18,997 nt of DNA from Methanobacteriota archaeon (GTDB taxonomy: Archaea; Methanobacteriota; Methanobacteria; Methanobacteriales; Methanobacteriaceae). Where the stretch lies: the NCBI GenBank assembly GCA_023409695.1, contig JAEYQZ010000152.1, forward strand, positions 1 to 18,997. Reading direction: 5' to 3'. The position numbers were made by a program, and so were the translations under genes. The notes beneath the pieces are model-generated. The model was not told the DNA's origin, did no database searches, and worked only from the letters and a program-made list of their open reading frames with translations. Every line of letters starts with the position of its first letter. The first letter of the stretch is position 1. Positions 6,483 through 14,146 of the stretch are shown here, piece by piece.

Positions 6483-7514
6483 TTAAATATTTAACTGAGC
6501 TAAGGAAGGTTTTAAATTATTTACGTTGTTGAGTGAAGAAACTATCTTTTGATTACTAAATACTGAATTAGTAGTGGGGATAATGTTTAAGTCCTCTTTT
6601 CCCAGGAATTTTTTGTCAGGAATTAGTGGTAAGTCCTTACCATTTATTTTACTTCCTAGATACTGAATATTATCTGGATTTCCTGCGGGTCCCCATAATA
6701 ATGCTCCTCCATCAAAAGAGGCCCAAATATCAACTTTTTCAGAATTGTAATCATAGGTAATGACATCTCTTCTAGATTGTCCATAAATGTCTGTACCTAT
6801 TATTTTAATTGCTGCATTGTCTGGATCATTACTAAATCTATTGAATTTACCATAACCATAATATCTAGGGTTATTAGGTACTTTAACATAATCTCCATCT
6901 TTCATTTTAAATAGTTTAGTTATGCTTGCATGAACCCTGTAGTCACATGAGGTTATTCCTACATTATCATCAGGGGACTTTATCAGGAAATGTCCCCATC
7001 CATTTCTTTCTATAATTGCATTTGCTTTGTTTATATCTTCCTTTTCAATATGGCCCTTTGAAATTATATCACTTGCAAGTTGTTCTAGACGTTTAGTTGT
7101 ATTTGGGTCATCTTTTCCTCCAATACTGATCATCCATCCATTTTCTGTAATTATTGTATGGGTGAAATACCCTCGTTGGGTTTTATATTCTTTGATTGCA
7201 GTTTGGCCGTTGAAATTTATTTTATCAATTATTATATCTGCTGAATTTACTGAATCTCTTCTGTAAGATAGTACATCATGGCCAGGTCCTACATGGATTA
7301 AAACAGAACAACATCCGGTCTCATTTAATGTATCTTTTGAAGTGGATCTTGTGATATTTTCATTTGTATAATTTAATTTAGAAGCTTTGTTTAAATTAAC
7401 TGCATTTTGTAAATTAGGCTTTTCTATTTTAATTGATATATCAGAGGCCATTATTGAAAATATTAATAGTAATGCCAATATTCCCATAATTAAGCGTATA
7501 ATATTACTTTTCAT
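6483..7514 (-). CDS. exported GCCS-domain surface protein, possibly Ntn-hydrolase-like
   Basis: This 343-aa protein has a signal/anchor helix (about 5-24), an Asn/Lys/Thr-rich linker (30-65) and then a domain opening GCCSVLIHVGPGHDVLSYRR (C68, C69), followed by GYFTHTIITENGW, NGWGHFLI, YVKVPNNPRYY and RRDVITYDYN. I recall a very similar module at the C-terminus of large adhesin-like proteins of Methanobrevibacter and relatives; here it stands alone. The pattern of Cys at a strand start, then an RRDS turn and a late Asn in a VPNN context resembles Ntn hydrolases of the penicillin-acyltransferase/C45 type. That assignment is inference only. A weak ribosome site (AGGT) lies 7 nt before ATG. It probably shares a transcript with the metallohydrolase downstream. 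Confidence 0.6.
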   Translation of the reverse strand: MKSNIIRLIMGILALLLIFSIMASDISIKIEKPNLQNAVNLNKASKLNYTNENITRSTSKDTLNETGCCSVLIHVGPGHDVLSYRRDSVNSADIIIDKINFNGQTAIKEYKTQRGYFTHTIITENGWMISIGGKDDPNTTKRLEQLASDIISKGHIEKEDINKANAIIERNGWGHFLIKSPDDNVGITSCDYRVHASITKLFKMKDGDYVKVPNNPRYYGYGKFNRFSNDPDNAAIKIIGTDIYGQSRRDVITYDYNSEKVDIWASFDGGALLWGPAGNPDNIQYLGSKINGKDLPLIPDKKFLGKEDLNIIPTTNSVFSNQKIVSSLNNVNNLKPSLAQLNI

Positions 7515-7992
7515 AAATACGACCTAGTTTAAATAAATTTTAACTCTAAACTTAATATTTGCAAATTTATTGGGTGAGATATTTCTCGAAAATATCAGTG
7601 AATATTACTTTAATTTATTTTATTATTAATAATTTAAATAATAATGGGTTCTTTATAAGTCAAATTGCAAAATGGAGCTTTAACACTACAAAAATAGAGT
7701 TTAAGGCTAATTTCAGTATTATGTAAAAAAGAGGGCTTTTTTTAATTTAATATTAATATAGTGAAAATATTAAACTTTTATACACATAAGTCGTTAAAAA
7801 CTAAATTTTATCCGCACTTATAAAAAACATGGTTAATTAACCGTGATTAAAACAGTAAATTATGTCTTAAATTAAAAATTAGGAGTTTATAATGCCTTGA
7901 ATTAAGTAATAATTTTATTTATGCACCTGATTTTAGATTAAAATAGAATTTATTAAATTTTCATAATATTTGAACTTTAGATGCGAAAAATT
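7515..7992. other. intergenic region between RNA ligase and exported protein
   Basis: This 478-nt AT-rich gap contains no gene that I can see. It holds two good minus-strand TATA words for the exported protein, TATAAAAG at 7775-7782 and ACTTATAAAG near 7651-7660. It also has a GATATTT hairpin at 7578-7596 and an AAAAAAG/CTTTTTT stem near 7726-7743. A terminator-like hairpin at 7822-7845 lies downstream of the RNA ligase. If the distal promoter is used, the leader is about 235 nt. Confidence 0.5.
7822..7845 (-). terminator. terminator-like hairpin downstream of RNA ligase
   Basis: On the minus strand an 18-nt near-palindrome (7828-7845) with core GGTTAATTAACC is followed at once by TTTTTTATA. 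It lies about 150 nt after the ligase stop and is the best intrinsic-terminator candidate for the long queD-to-ligase run. Confidence 0.4.
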
Positions 7993-9246
7993 TCAGTAAA
8001 GCCCTCCATTTATATAATTGGTAATTTTATCGGTTGTAGATTGATGTATTTTCCTTATTACAGCTTTATTATCTTCAAATCTAAGTATAACTGCAAATAC
8101 TCCAAGATCATGCAGATAATGTAGGAAATCTTCAGCCTCTTCCTCGTTGTCCACATCGATTATTAGATCCTCACCTGCAGTATTTCCAGAAGCCACATTT
8201 TTAATTGTATCTACCATGGGGTATAAAATTGCTTCTCCAAGCATATGTGCCCTTTTTTCAAGCTCTTCTTTACCTTCTTCCATTTCAAATGCCTGAAAAC
8301 CTTCCCTTATCACTCTGCTAAAGAAAAAATCTCTTCCAAAGTCAAAAGGATATGTAAATGCATAGCGGAGTTCATCATCATGCGCCTCTGAAGACGTATA
8401 TTTTAGGGGTGGAATTTCCATAGACGGGTCTTTAATTACAATTCCTTCCCTGCCAGCGTTTCCTATTTCTTTAATTACTTTTTTAATTACAGATGGTGCT
8501 TCATTAATTTCATATATTCCAATAAGCCGTACAACAGGTAAATTATATTTTTCAAGTAATTCAGTTTTTTCTTTAATAGACATGGGTTCATTTGATACTT
8601 TTTTACGTATATCAAATACTCTAAACCCTATATCGCCAATTTCTTTATAATAATGAGCTACATAAGGATTTTCAGTACCTAACATTTCTCCACATATAAC
8701 TAGATCGGGGTTATCGTTGAAAAAATCCTTCAAATTCATAATTTCTAGCGCTTTCTTTGTAGTATAAGGACATACGTATCCTCGCCTTGTTAAAGCAATT
8801 ATTTCGTCACCTATAGATGCTATACGCACATTGTATCCGTTCATTTTTTCTTCAAGAGCGACTTTATCCTTAAAATGATTTTTGAGAGTTGGTGAAAGCA
8901 TTAATGTCCTTCTTATCTTTGGAAAACCTCTTATTACTTCTATTTTATTTCTAAAATAAATTACAGTTCCTGTTTCCATCACGCCAACATCTTTTTTAAA
9001 CTGCATGGCGGGAAATCCATGGAATTCAAAAAATTTAATAATGCCCGTTTTAATTGCGTGATCCAGCTTATCCGCTTTCACGTTTAGAAGTTCGTGAAGT
9101 TTTTTATCTAAGAAATCTTCTATAACAATTTTGGATTCTAAATCACATGTAGAACAATGAAAAAAAAAGTTGGTGAGGGAGTTATTCCTCCTCCAATCTA
9201 TGTTCATCTTTTTATTGCAATTTGGACATTTGACTTCCGGTAAAAT
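7993..9246 (-). CDS. ATP-dependent RNA ligase (MthRnl/Pab1020 type) with N-terminal zinc ribbon
   Basis: Joins RNA ends through an AMP-lysine intermediate. Numbered from the proposed ATT start (417 aa): motif I is EEKMNGYNVR with nucleophile K134, motif III CGEM (E187), IIIa RVFDI (F211), motif IV REGIVIKD (E267), and motif V LKYT (K282). Archaeal homologues of about 381 aa are known, the best studied being MthRnl of Methanothermobacter. The frame continues upstream of the first ATG (9207) to KCPNCNKKM, which pairs with HCSTC downstream to give CxxC (7, 10) and CxxC (31, 34), a zinc ribbon. The in-frame TGA at 9247-9249 bounds the extension. The strong GGAGGT sits 7 nt before ATT at 9246, while ATG 9207 has no ribosome site. 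A non-standard ATT start is therefore proposed; the ATG form (404 aa) is the conservative alternative. It directly abuts the CBS gene upstream. Confidence 0.85.
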   Translation of the reverse strand: MLPEVKCPNCNKKMNIDWRRNNSLTNFFFHCSTCDLESKIVIEDFLDKKLHELLNVKADKLDHAIKTGIIKFFEFHGFPAMQFKKDVGVMETGTVIYFRNKIEVIRGFPKIRRTLMLSPTLKNHFKDKVALEEKMNGYNVRIASIGDEIIALTRRGYVCPYTTKKALEIMNLKDFFNDNPDLVICGEMLGTENPYVAHYYKEIGDIGFRVFDIRKKVSNEPMSIKEKTELLEKYNLPVVRLIGIYEINEAPSVIKKVIKEIGNAGREGIVIKDPSMEIPPLKYTSSEAHDDELRYAFTYPFDFGRDFFFSRVIREGFQAFEMEEGKEELEKRAHMLGEAILYPMVDTIKNVASGNTAGEDLIIDVDNEEEAEDFLHYLHDLGVFAVILRFEDNKAVIRKIHQSTTDKITNYINGGLY

Positions 9247-10071
9247 TCAGTAAACCTCCTCTAATTCTGCAATGAGGTTCATAAGGTCTGTTTTAGTGAT
9301 CATGCCTGTAATTTCACCGGTATCGTTTGTAACTGGTACTCCACTGAAGTCTTCATCTATCATAAATGTTGAAGCATCGGCTATTGTTTTTTCTTCACTG
9401 ATGGTCCTCACATTTTGAGTCATTATATCTTCTACAAGGAGATTTCTTATCCTTGCAGCTTGGTACTTGTCAGGAACAATTTTTCTAAAGGATATCATTG
9501 AATCTGCTATGTCTTTAGCAGTTAAAATTCCTTCAATTTCATCGCCGCTCATTACTGGCAGTCTTCCAATATCCTCATCAATCAATATTCTTCTTGCATG
9601 AACCAGCCTATCCCCTGGATTTACAGTCATTACGTTAGTTTGCATCCTTTCTTTTATGTAAGTCTTATCATAAGGTATTCCCTGGCATGTTTTAATGAAG
9701 TCAGTTTTTGTAATGATACCTACGATTTCTCCGCCGTTTACAATTGGTATTCCGCCAATTTTGTTTTCAATCATTATTTTGGCAGCTTTTCCCAGATTTT
9801 CAGCTGCATTTAAAGTTATAGGATCTGGAGTCATAACTGTGGATACATGAAAATGTGAAGGGGGCATATTGCCATATCTGGATGAACCAAGCCGTAATGC
9901 AATATCTTTTTCAGTTATAATTCCTACTAATTCCCTTTCATGGTTGTTGTTGGTGTTTATGACAGGCAGCCGTGAAATTTTATGTTTTTTCATGAGTTTT
10001 AGTGCATCATTGAGATTTTGGTCTTTATCTACTACAACAACTTTGGAACTCATTATATCTTTTATGTGCAT
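9247..10071 (-). CDS. four-CBS-domain protein (CBS array gene 5 of 5)
   Basis: This 274-aa cytosolic protein is made only of two CBS pairs (Bateman modules). The four repeats begin at IKDIMSSKV, VSTVMTPDP, IKERMQTNV and VEDIMTQNV. Each ends with the ribose/phosphate-binding pattern: GIITEKD, GIITKTD, GILTAKD and GMITKTD. CBS pairs bind adenosyl ligands such as AMP, ATP, SAM or NAD. Without an effector domain this is presumably a sensor acting on a partner. ATG 10071 is chosen because GGAGTGA precedes it; a TTG ten codons upstream lacks a site. Its last codons (EEVY) contain the ribosome site of the RNA ligase, which starts right after its TGA, implying translational coupling. Such genes were once annotated as IMP dehydrogenase-related; no TIM barrel is present. 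Confidence 0.88.
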   Translation of the reverse strand: MHIKDIMSSKVVVVDKDQNLNDALKLMKKHKISRLPVINTNNNHERELVGIITEKDIALRLGSSRYGNMPPSHFHVSTVMTPDPITLNAAENLGKAAKIMIENKIGGIPIVNGGEIVGIITKTDFIKTCQGIPYDKTYIKERMQTNVMTVNPGDRLVHARRILIDEDIGRLPVMSGDEIEGILTAKDIADSMISFRKIVPDKYQAARIRNLLVEDIMTQNVRTISEEKTIADASTFMIDEDFSGVPVTNDTGEITGMITKTDLMNLIAELEEVY

Positions 10072-10114
10072 ATTCTCACTCCACTTACAAAATATAACCA
10101 AATTTAAATTTTTT

Positions 10115-10957
10115 TTACTGAATTCCTTTAATTATATCGGTTTTTGTAATTATTCCAACAAGAGAATCGTCTTCAATAACAGGAAGATGGCTTATATAGT
10201 TGTTGCACATCAATTGGGCAGCTTCGGCTGCATCTATATCTTTGCTGATTTTTACAACATCTTCGGTCATTATATCTTCTGCAGTTAACATGGATAGGTC
10301 TCTGGCTTTTCTTTTTTCTTCCCCTTCTACTCCTTGTCTTACGAAGTAGACCCTTTCAACACTCACACCTGTATCGGGATCATTTACCTCAGCAAAGGAG
10401 ATATTAGCTGGAGTTATAATGCCTGCAACATCGTTATCAAACATTACAACAAGTCCATCTATGTTATTTTCGTTCATAACGCTTATGACGTGAGTTATAG
10501 TATGATTTTGATTTACAGTTACTACATTTTGGGTCATAAGATCTGAAACTTTCCATTTGTTATGGAATTTGGATGCATAAAATTTCATGAGATCTGTTTT
10601 TGTGATAATTCCTGCTAAACCCTCATCATCTACAACTGGGACTGAACTTATTTTATCCCTCAGCATGGTTTCAACGGCTTCTTTCAGGTCGCTGTCGGCA
10701 TCTATTGTTATAAGGCCGTTGCTCATAATTCTTCTGATGGATATTGTATCTATTGGCCTTCTTTTCCATGCAGGGCCATTTCCTCTTAATTTACGTGTCA
10801 GGTCTTTTTCTGTGACAATTCCAATGGGATTATCTTCTCGGTCTGTAACTATGACTCTACTAACTCCGTGTTTTAGCATAATTTTCCTTGCGTGGGCTAC
10901 CTGTTCAGTTTCCCGAATCAAAAATACTTCGTCATTCATTACATCTTTTACTAACAT
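10115..10957 (-). CDS. four-CBS-domain protein (CBS array gene 4 of 5)
   Basis: This 280-aa protein has four CBS motifs, opening VKDVMNDEV, IRRIMSNGL, VSDLMTQNV and AEDIMTEDV. Their ends are GIVTEKD, GIITKTD, GIITPAN and GIITKTD. The third has lost the usual terminal Asp (PAN), so one ligand pocket of the second pair is probably altered. A longer linker follows (about 188-218, including a charged EGEEKRKA). GGTGGT lies just before ATG 10957. It is 43 nt upstream of the next CBS gene and 48 nt downstream of the previous one, in the same orientation. Presumed adenylate sensor; partner unknown. Confidence 0.88.
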   Translation of the reverse strand: MLVKDVMNDEVFLIRETEQVAHARKIMLKHGVSRVIVTDREDNPIGIVTEKDLTRKLRGNGPAWKRRPIDTISIRRIMSNGLITIDADSDLKEAVETMLRDKISSVPVVDDEGLAGIITKTDLMKFYASKFHNKWKVSDLMTQNVVTVNQNHTITHVISVMNENNIDGLVVMFDNDVAGIITPANISFAEVNDPDTGVSVERVYFVRQGVEGEEKRKARDLSMLTAEDIMTEDVVKISKDIDAAEAAQLMCNNYISHLPVIEDDSLVGIITKTDIIKGIQ

Positions 10958-11005
10958 CTTACCACCATGAAGCTATTAATCATGTATTTATAATTTGCAG
11001 TAATT

Positions 11006-11947
11006 TTAGCTACTTATTGCCCTTAAAATATCGCTTTCTGTTATTATACCAATTAGATCGCCATTTCTAACTACGGGGAGCCCTCCAATACCTTTAGTCT
11101 CCATTATACTGCATATTTCACCTAATCGTGTTTGGGAATTGGTAGTGACCACTTCATTAATCATGATGTCTGCAAGCGTGGTATTCAGGATTTCTTCAGC
11201 ATCATTTGTAACTAATTTTTCAAATGCAGTATTATTACCAAGGAATTTTAAGATATCTGTTGAGGTAACAATTCCAACAAGCTTATCATTTTCAGGGTGA
11301 GGTGTTTTTCGTTCTTCTCCAATTACAGGGATTCTTCTAAGTTTATTTCTAACCATAATTTTAGATGCCCCTTCAATTCGGGTTCCAGGAGTAGTTGTTA
11401 TAAGTGATGTTGTCATGAAATCTTCCACAATTTCATCTGTTAAGACTCCTGAGAGGAGAAATACAAAATCTCTTTCAGAGATTATTCCTACAATTTTTTC
11501 ATCTGAATCTACTATTGGGAATGCACCGACTTCTTTTTCCAGCATTTTGGAAACTGCATCCCCGATGGAGCTTTTATGACTTAAAACTTCTACCTTAGTT
11601 GTCATAATTTCCCTTACTGGATCATTTATGGCGGATAAAAAATTACCGTTGTGTTTTTTTTCTAAAATTTGATACCTGTCTCCACCACCTAAAAAGTCAA
11701 GTATATCCATGGCTGTCACGATTCCACGGATTTTTCCGGTCCCGGGGTCTGTAATTGGGAGCCTTCTAAATTTGTTTTTTACCATTATTTCTGCGGATTC
11801 TTTGATTGTAGCACTTTGAGGTACTGTTACTACTTCTCTTTTGGCGATGCTCATAATATCGCCTTCGTGTTCTGTTATATGGGTTTCAAACTCCAATGGA
11901 GCTCTTTCTCTAGATTTTACTATATTTATTAGTTCTTTTCTTCTCAT
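11006..11947 (-). CDS. four-CBS-domain protein (CBS array gene 3 of 5)
   Basis: This is the longest of the array at 313 aa, with a basic/charged N-terminal extension of about 30 residues (MRRKELINIVKSRERAPLE) not seen in its neighbours. Four CBS motifs follow, ending GIVTAMD, GIISERD, GIVTSTD and GIITESD; all keep the final Asp. The basic extension could contact nucleic acid or a partner, but no known motif is visible. AGGTGT lies 4 nt before ATG. An 85-nt gap upstream holds a TATA-like AAATTTATTTTTAG near 11985-11998, so an internal promoter for the last three CBS genes and the ligase is possible. Confidence 0.88.
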   Translation of the reverse strand: MRRKELINIVKSRERAPLEFETHITEHEGDIMSIAKREVVTVPQSATIKESAEIMVKNKFRRLPITDPGTGKIRGIVTAMDILDFLGGGDRYQILEKKHNGNFLSAINDPVREIMTTKVEVLSHKSSIGDAVSKMLEKEVGAFPIVDSDEKIVGIISERDFVFLLSGVLTDEIVEDFMTTSLITTTPGTRIEGASKIMVRNKLRRIPVIGEERKTPHPENDKLVGIVTSTDILKFLGNNTAFEKLVTNDAEEILNTTLADIMINEVVTTNSQTRLGEICSIMETKGIGGLPVVRNGDLIGIITESDILRAISS

Positions 11948-12032
11948 GAGTACACCTCATATGAAACTAAACCTGAAGTAATCTCTAAAAATAAATTTGA
12001 ATTATTTAAGTCCCATAAATAATATTTTAAAA

Positions 12033-12845
12033 TCAATTTATATACGACCCCAAAATATCTTCCCTTGTTATTATTCCAACAAGTTCTGCTTCTCTTACTC
12101 TTTCGGGTTCTTTTTTAATAGGTATTGGATGATCAACTACAGGTAATCTTCCAATATTATATTTGACCATTAATTTTGCAGCTTCTTTGATGTCTTTATC
12201 TTCAGTGATGGCTACTGGGGGGGTTTTCATAACGTTTTCTACTTTTGTGGGCTTTTTAACTCCGCCTTCTTTGGAAAGTCTTACATGGCCAGAGTTTATA
12301 ATGTCTTTTCTGGTTATCATGCCTATTATTTTCTTCTTTTTAATTACAGGGAGCCCAGAAAATCCAGTATCGTCCATTTTATCCCATACTTTTGATAAAG
12401 GATCATCATAATTGCATGTAACAACATCTCGTGTTGTTGCTTCGCCTACATTCTGCTTTTTAGGCTTTACTTCTCTATCTAATAAATTCTCAAGAATATC
12501 AGCTACACTTATTATTCCAACAAGAGTCATATCATCCTCTGTTTTAACAACAGGTGCTTGAATAATATCTGAATTTATCATTTTTTTCCCAATTTCGTTA
12601 ATATCTACTTCTGGTGTTGTAATGACCTTAGGGTGTTCCATAATCCCTCGGGCTTCAATATTTGATTTTGTTGCAGAGATGCGCATCATGTCTCCACGAG
12701 TTATTGTTCCTTCTAAATGCTTTCCAGAGACTACCGGAACACATCTAAAGCTTTCATCCCTTAATATAGATCTAACCTTAGTTACACTCGTATTTACAGA
12801 AACTGTGACAGGATCAGGTGTCATAACATCTCCAACATTGTTCAA
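12033..12845 (-). CDS. four-CBS-domain protein with TTG start (CBS array gene 2 of 5)
   Basis: This 270-aa protein has four CBS motifs, opening VGDVMTPDP, ARGIMEHPK, VGEATTRDV and VENVMKTPP. They end GTITRGD, GIISVAD, GMITRKD and GIITRED. In the last repeat a basic/charged insertion (about 239-256, PIPIKKEPERVREAEL) separates the LPVVD strand from GIITRED. It starts at TTG, overlapping the stop of the upstream CBS-zinc-ribbon gene by 4 nt (TTGA), with AAGGTGAT correctly placed before it. The overlap makes translational coupling of these two proteins likely. Confidence 0.88.
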   Translation of the reverse strand: MNNVGDVMTPDPVTVSVNTSVTKVRSILRDESFRCVPVVSGKHLEGTITRGDMMRISATKSNIEARGIMEHPKVITTPEVDINEIGKKMINSDIIQAPVVKTEDDMTLVGIISVADILENLLDREVKPKKQNVGEATTRDVVTCNYDDPLSKVWDKMDDTGFSGLPVIKKKKIIGMITRKDIINSGHVRLSKEGGVKKPTKVENVMKTPPVAITEDKDIKEAAKLMVKYNIGRLPVVDHPIPIKKEPERVREAELVGIITREDILGSYIN

Positions 12846-13408
12846 ATTAAATCACCTTCTAAATCTTCTTTACAGTCTTCACAAACAAATTTTCCATCAA
12901 TTTCGTCTAAATCATCCATAAAGTTTCCACATGCTTCACAAACTCCAGGTACTGATGGATTTATATTTCCATGGTCCATCTGATTTTCCATTCTTGCATT
13001 TTCAACAAGAATTTCAGTTAATTCTGGAGAAACTGCCATTATATCTTTTGCAGTTAATATGCCTTTAAGAGTTCCTTCTTTTACTACAGCTAACCGTCTT
13101 ATATTCATTTTTGACATGAATCTAGCTGCTTCATTTAGTTCTCTTCCAGGGTCGATTTTTATGAGGTTTTTAGTCATTATTTCATCGACTGATATTTCAC
13201 TGGCTTTGATATCGTGGGCAACAACTTTGTTGATGATATCTGTTTCTGTAACTATTCCTTCTGGTTCGCTATTGTTCTTTACTATTAAACAACCCACTTC
13301 ATTCTGACTCATTAAATAGGCAGCATCTGCGGCGCTGTTTTCGGAGCTTACGGTGACTACATTTGATGTCATTGCATCATTTACTGTGACTTTTGTTTCT
13401 ATTTCCAT
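12842..13408 (-). CDS. CBS-pair protein with C-terminal zinc ribbon (CBS array gene 1 of 5)
   Basis: This 188-aa protein has one CBS pair (about 7-125; motifs VNDAMTSNV...GIVTETD and VDEIMTKNL...GILTAKD). A helical linker follows (126-150), then a zinc ribbon with CEAC (C157, C160) and CEDC (C176, C179). CBS-zinc-ribbon proteins are common in euryarchaea; the ribbon suggests a nucleic-acid or protein contact controlled by the CBS pair. ATG 13408 follows AAGGTG at 7 nt, and that ribosome site overlaps the queE stop codon (TAAGGTG). The protein is therefore tied to queE upstream and to the next CBS gene downstream by a 4-nt overlap. Confidence 0.9.
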   Translation of the reverse strand: MEIETKVTVNDAMTSNVVTVSSENSAADAAYLMSQNEVGCLIVKNNSEPEGIVTETDIINKVVAHDIKASEISVDEIMTKNLIKIDPGRELNEAARFMSKMNIRRLAVVKEGTLKGILTAKDIMAVSPELTEILVENARMENQMDHGNINPSVPGVCEACGNFMDDLDEIDGKFVCEDCKEDLEGDLI

Positions 13409-13419
13409 TTTTAAACACC

Positions 13420-14121
13420 TTACCGTACTTTCAGAAGTTTATGAACTTGAGGTATTGTTAATACATCTAAATAGTTACCTACCACTTCAGAGAATTCAAA
13501 TAATTTTTCATTGTTCTCTATCCAGTAATTAAGAGGATATGCAGGTTGGATAACCATTGATAACTTGGAAGCATCTGAAATTTCGTCAAGCATCCTTGAA
13601 GCTATCAGTTTTATTATATCAACTTTTGTAGAGGGCAGTATAACTATCTTACAATATATATTTGTTTTATTATCTATTAATAGATTTAGTGATTTTAATT
13701 CATCTTTAAATAGATTATCCCAATTAGAAGTTGAACAGTGCTCCGGCAATTTAATGTCTAAAGAAGCATATTTAATTAATTCTGCTATTTTCTCCATTTC
13801 ATCAGGTAATGAACCATTAGTTTCAAGCAGGCAATCAAAATCATATTTTTCTAAAAATGATCTTATGAAATCTGCATGTAGTAATGGCTCTCCTCCTGTT
13901 AAAGAAATAGAATGGAAATCTGGAGTCATTAATTTATTTACAGAATTAAAAAGTTGTTCTTCTGAAAAAGAGGATCCACTTTTAGGATCTAAGCCTTGTG
14001 GGGTATCACAATAATTGCAGTGAAGATTACATCCAGAAAATCTTACAAAAATTTGCCTTCTTCCAATTAGTTTACCTTCACCCTGGATGCTTGAAAAAAT
14101 CTCATTTATATGAGCTTTCAT
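13420..14121 (-). CDS. queE: 7-carboxy-7-deazaguanine synthase
   Basis: A radical SAM enzyme that converts 6-carboxytetrahydropterin to 7-carboxy-7-deazaguanine, the third step from GTP to preQ0. In archaea this feeds archaeosine in tRNA. At 233 aa it is of normal length. The compact cluster motif is CNLHCNYC (C31, C35, C38; CX3CX2C, where many radical SAM enzymes have CX3CX2C embedded in longer loops). IFSSIQGEG precedes it, and SLTGGEPLLH follows at about 92-101 as the SAM-binding GGEP. GGTGAC lies 4 nt before ATG. queD ends 25 nt upstream, and the CBS-zinc-ribbon gene starts 11 nt downstream using a ribosome site that overlaps this stop. Confidence 0.93.
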   Translation of the reverse strand: MKAHINEIFSSIQGEGKLIGRRQIFVRFSGCNLHCNYCDTPQGLDPKSGSSFSEEQLFNSVNKLMTPDFHSISLTGGEPLLHADFIRSFLEKYDFDCLLETNGSLPDEMEKIAELIKYASLDIKLPEHCSTSNWDNLFKDELKSLNLLIDNKTNIYCKIVILPSTKVDIIKLIASRMLDEISDASKLSMVIQPAYPLNYWIENNEKLFEFSEVVGNYLDVLTIPQVHKLLKVR

Positions 14122-14146
14122 TTATGTCACCATATGAATTATACAG

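Noticed and set aside
7726..7743. AAAAAAG/CTTTTTT stem as a terminator
   Set aside because: It is a symmetric homopolymer pairing far from any gene end on either strand; A/T tracts like this arise easily here.
9869..10970. Long plus-strand frames of 70-139 aa across the CBS genes
   Set aside because: They mirror the coding strand of well-supported CBS genes and lack ribosome sites and motifs.
9247..13408. Reading the CBS array as IMP dehydrogenase genes
   Set aside because: Only CBS repeats are present; no TIM-barrel or catalytic Cys loop is encoded in any of the five.
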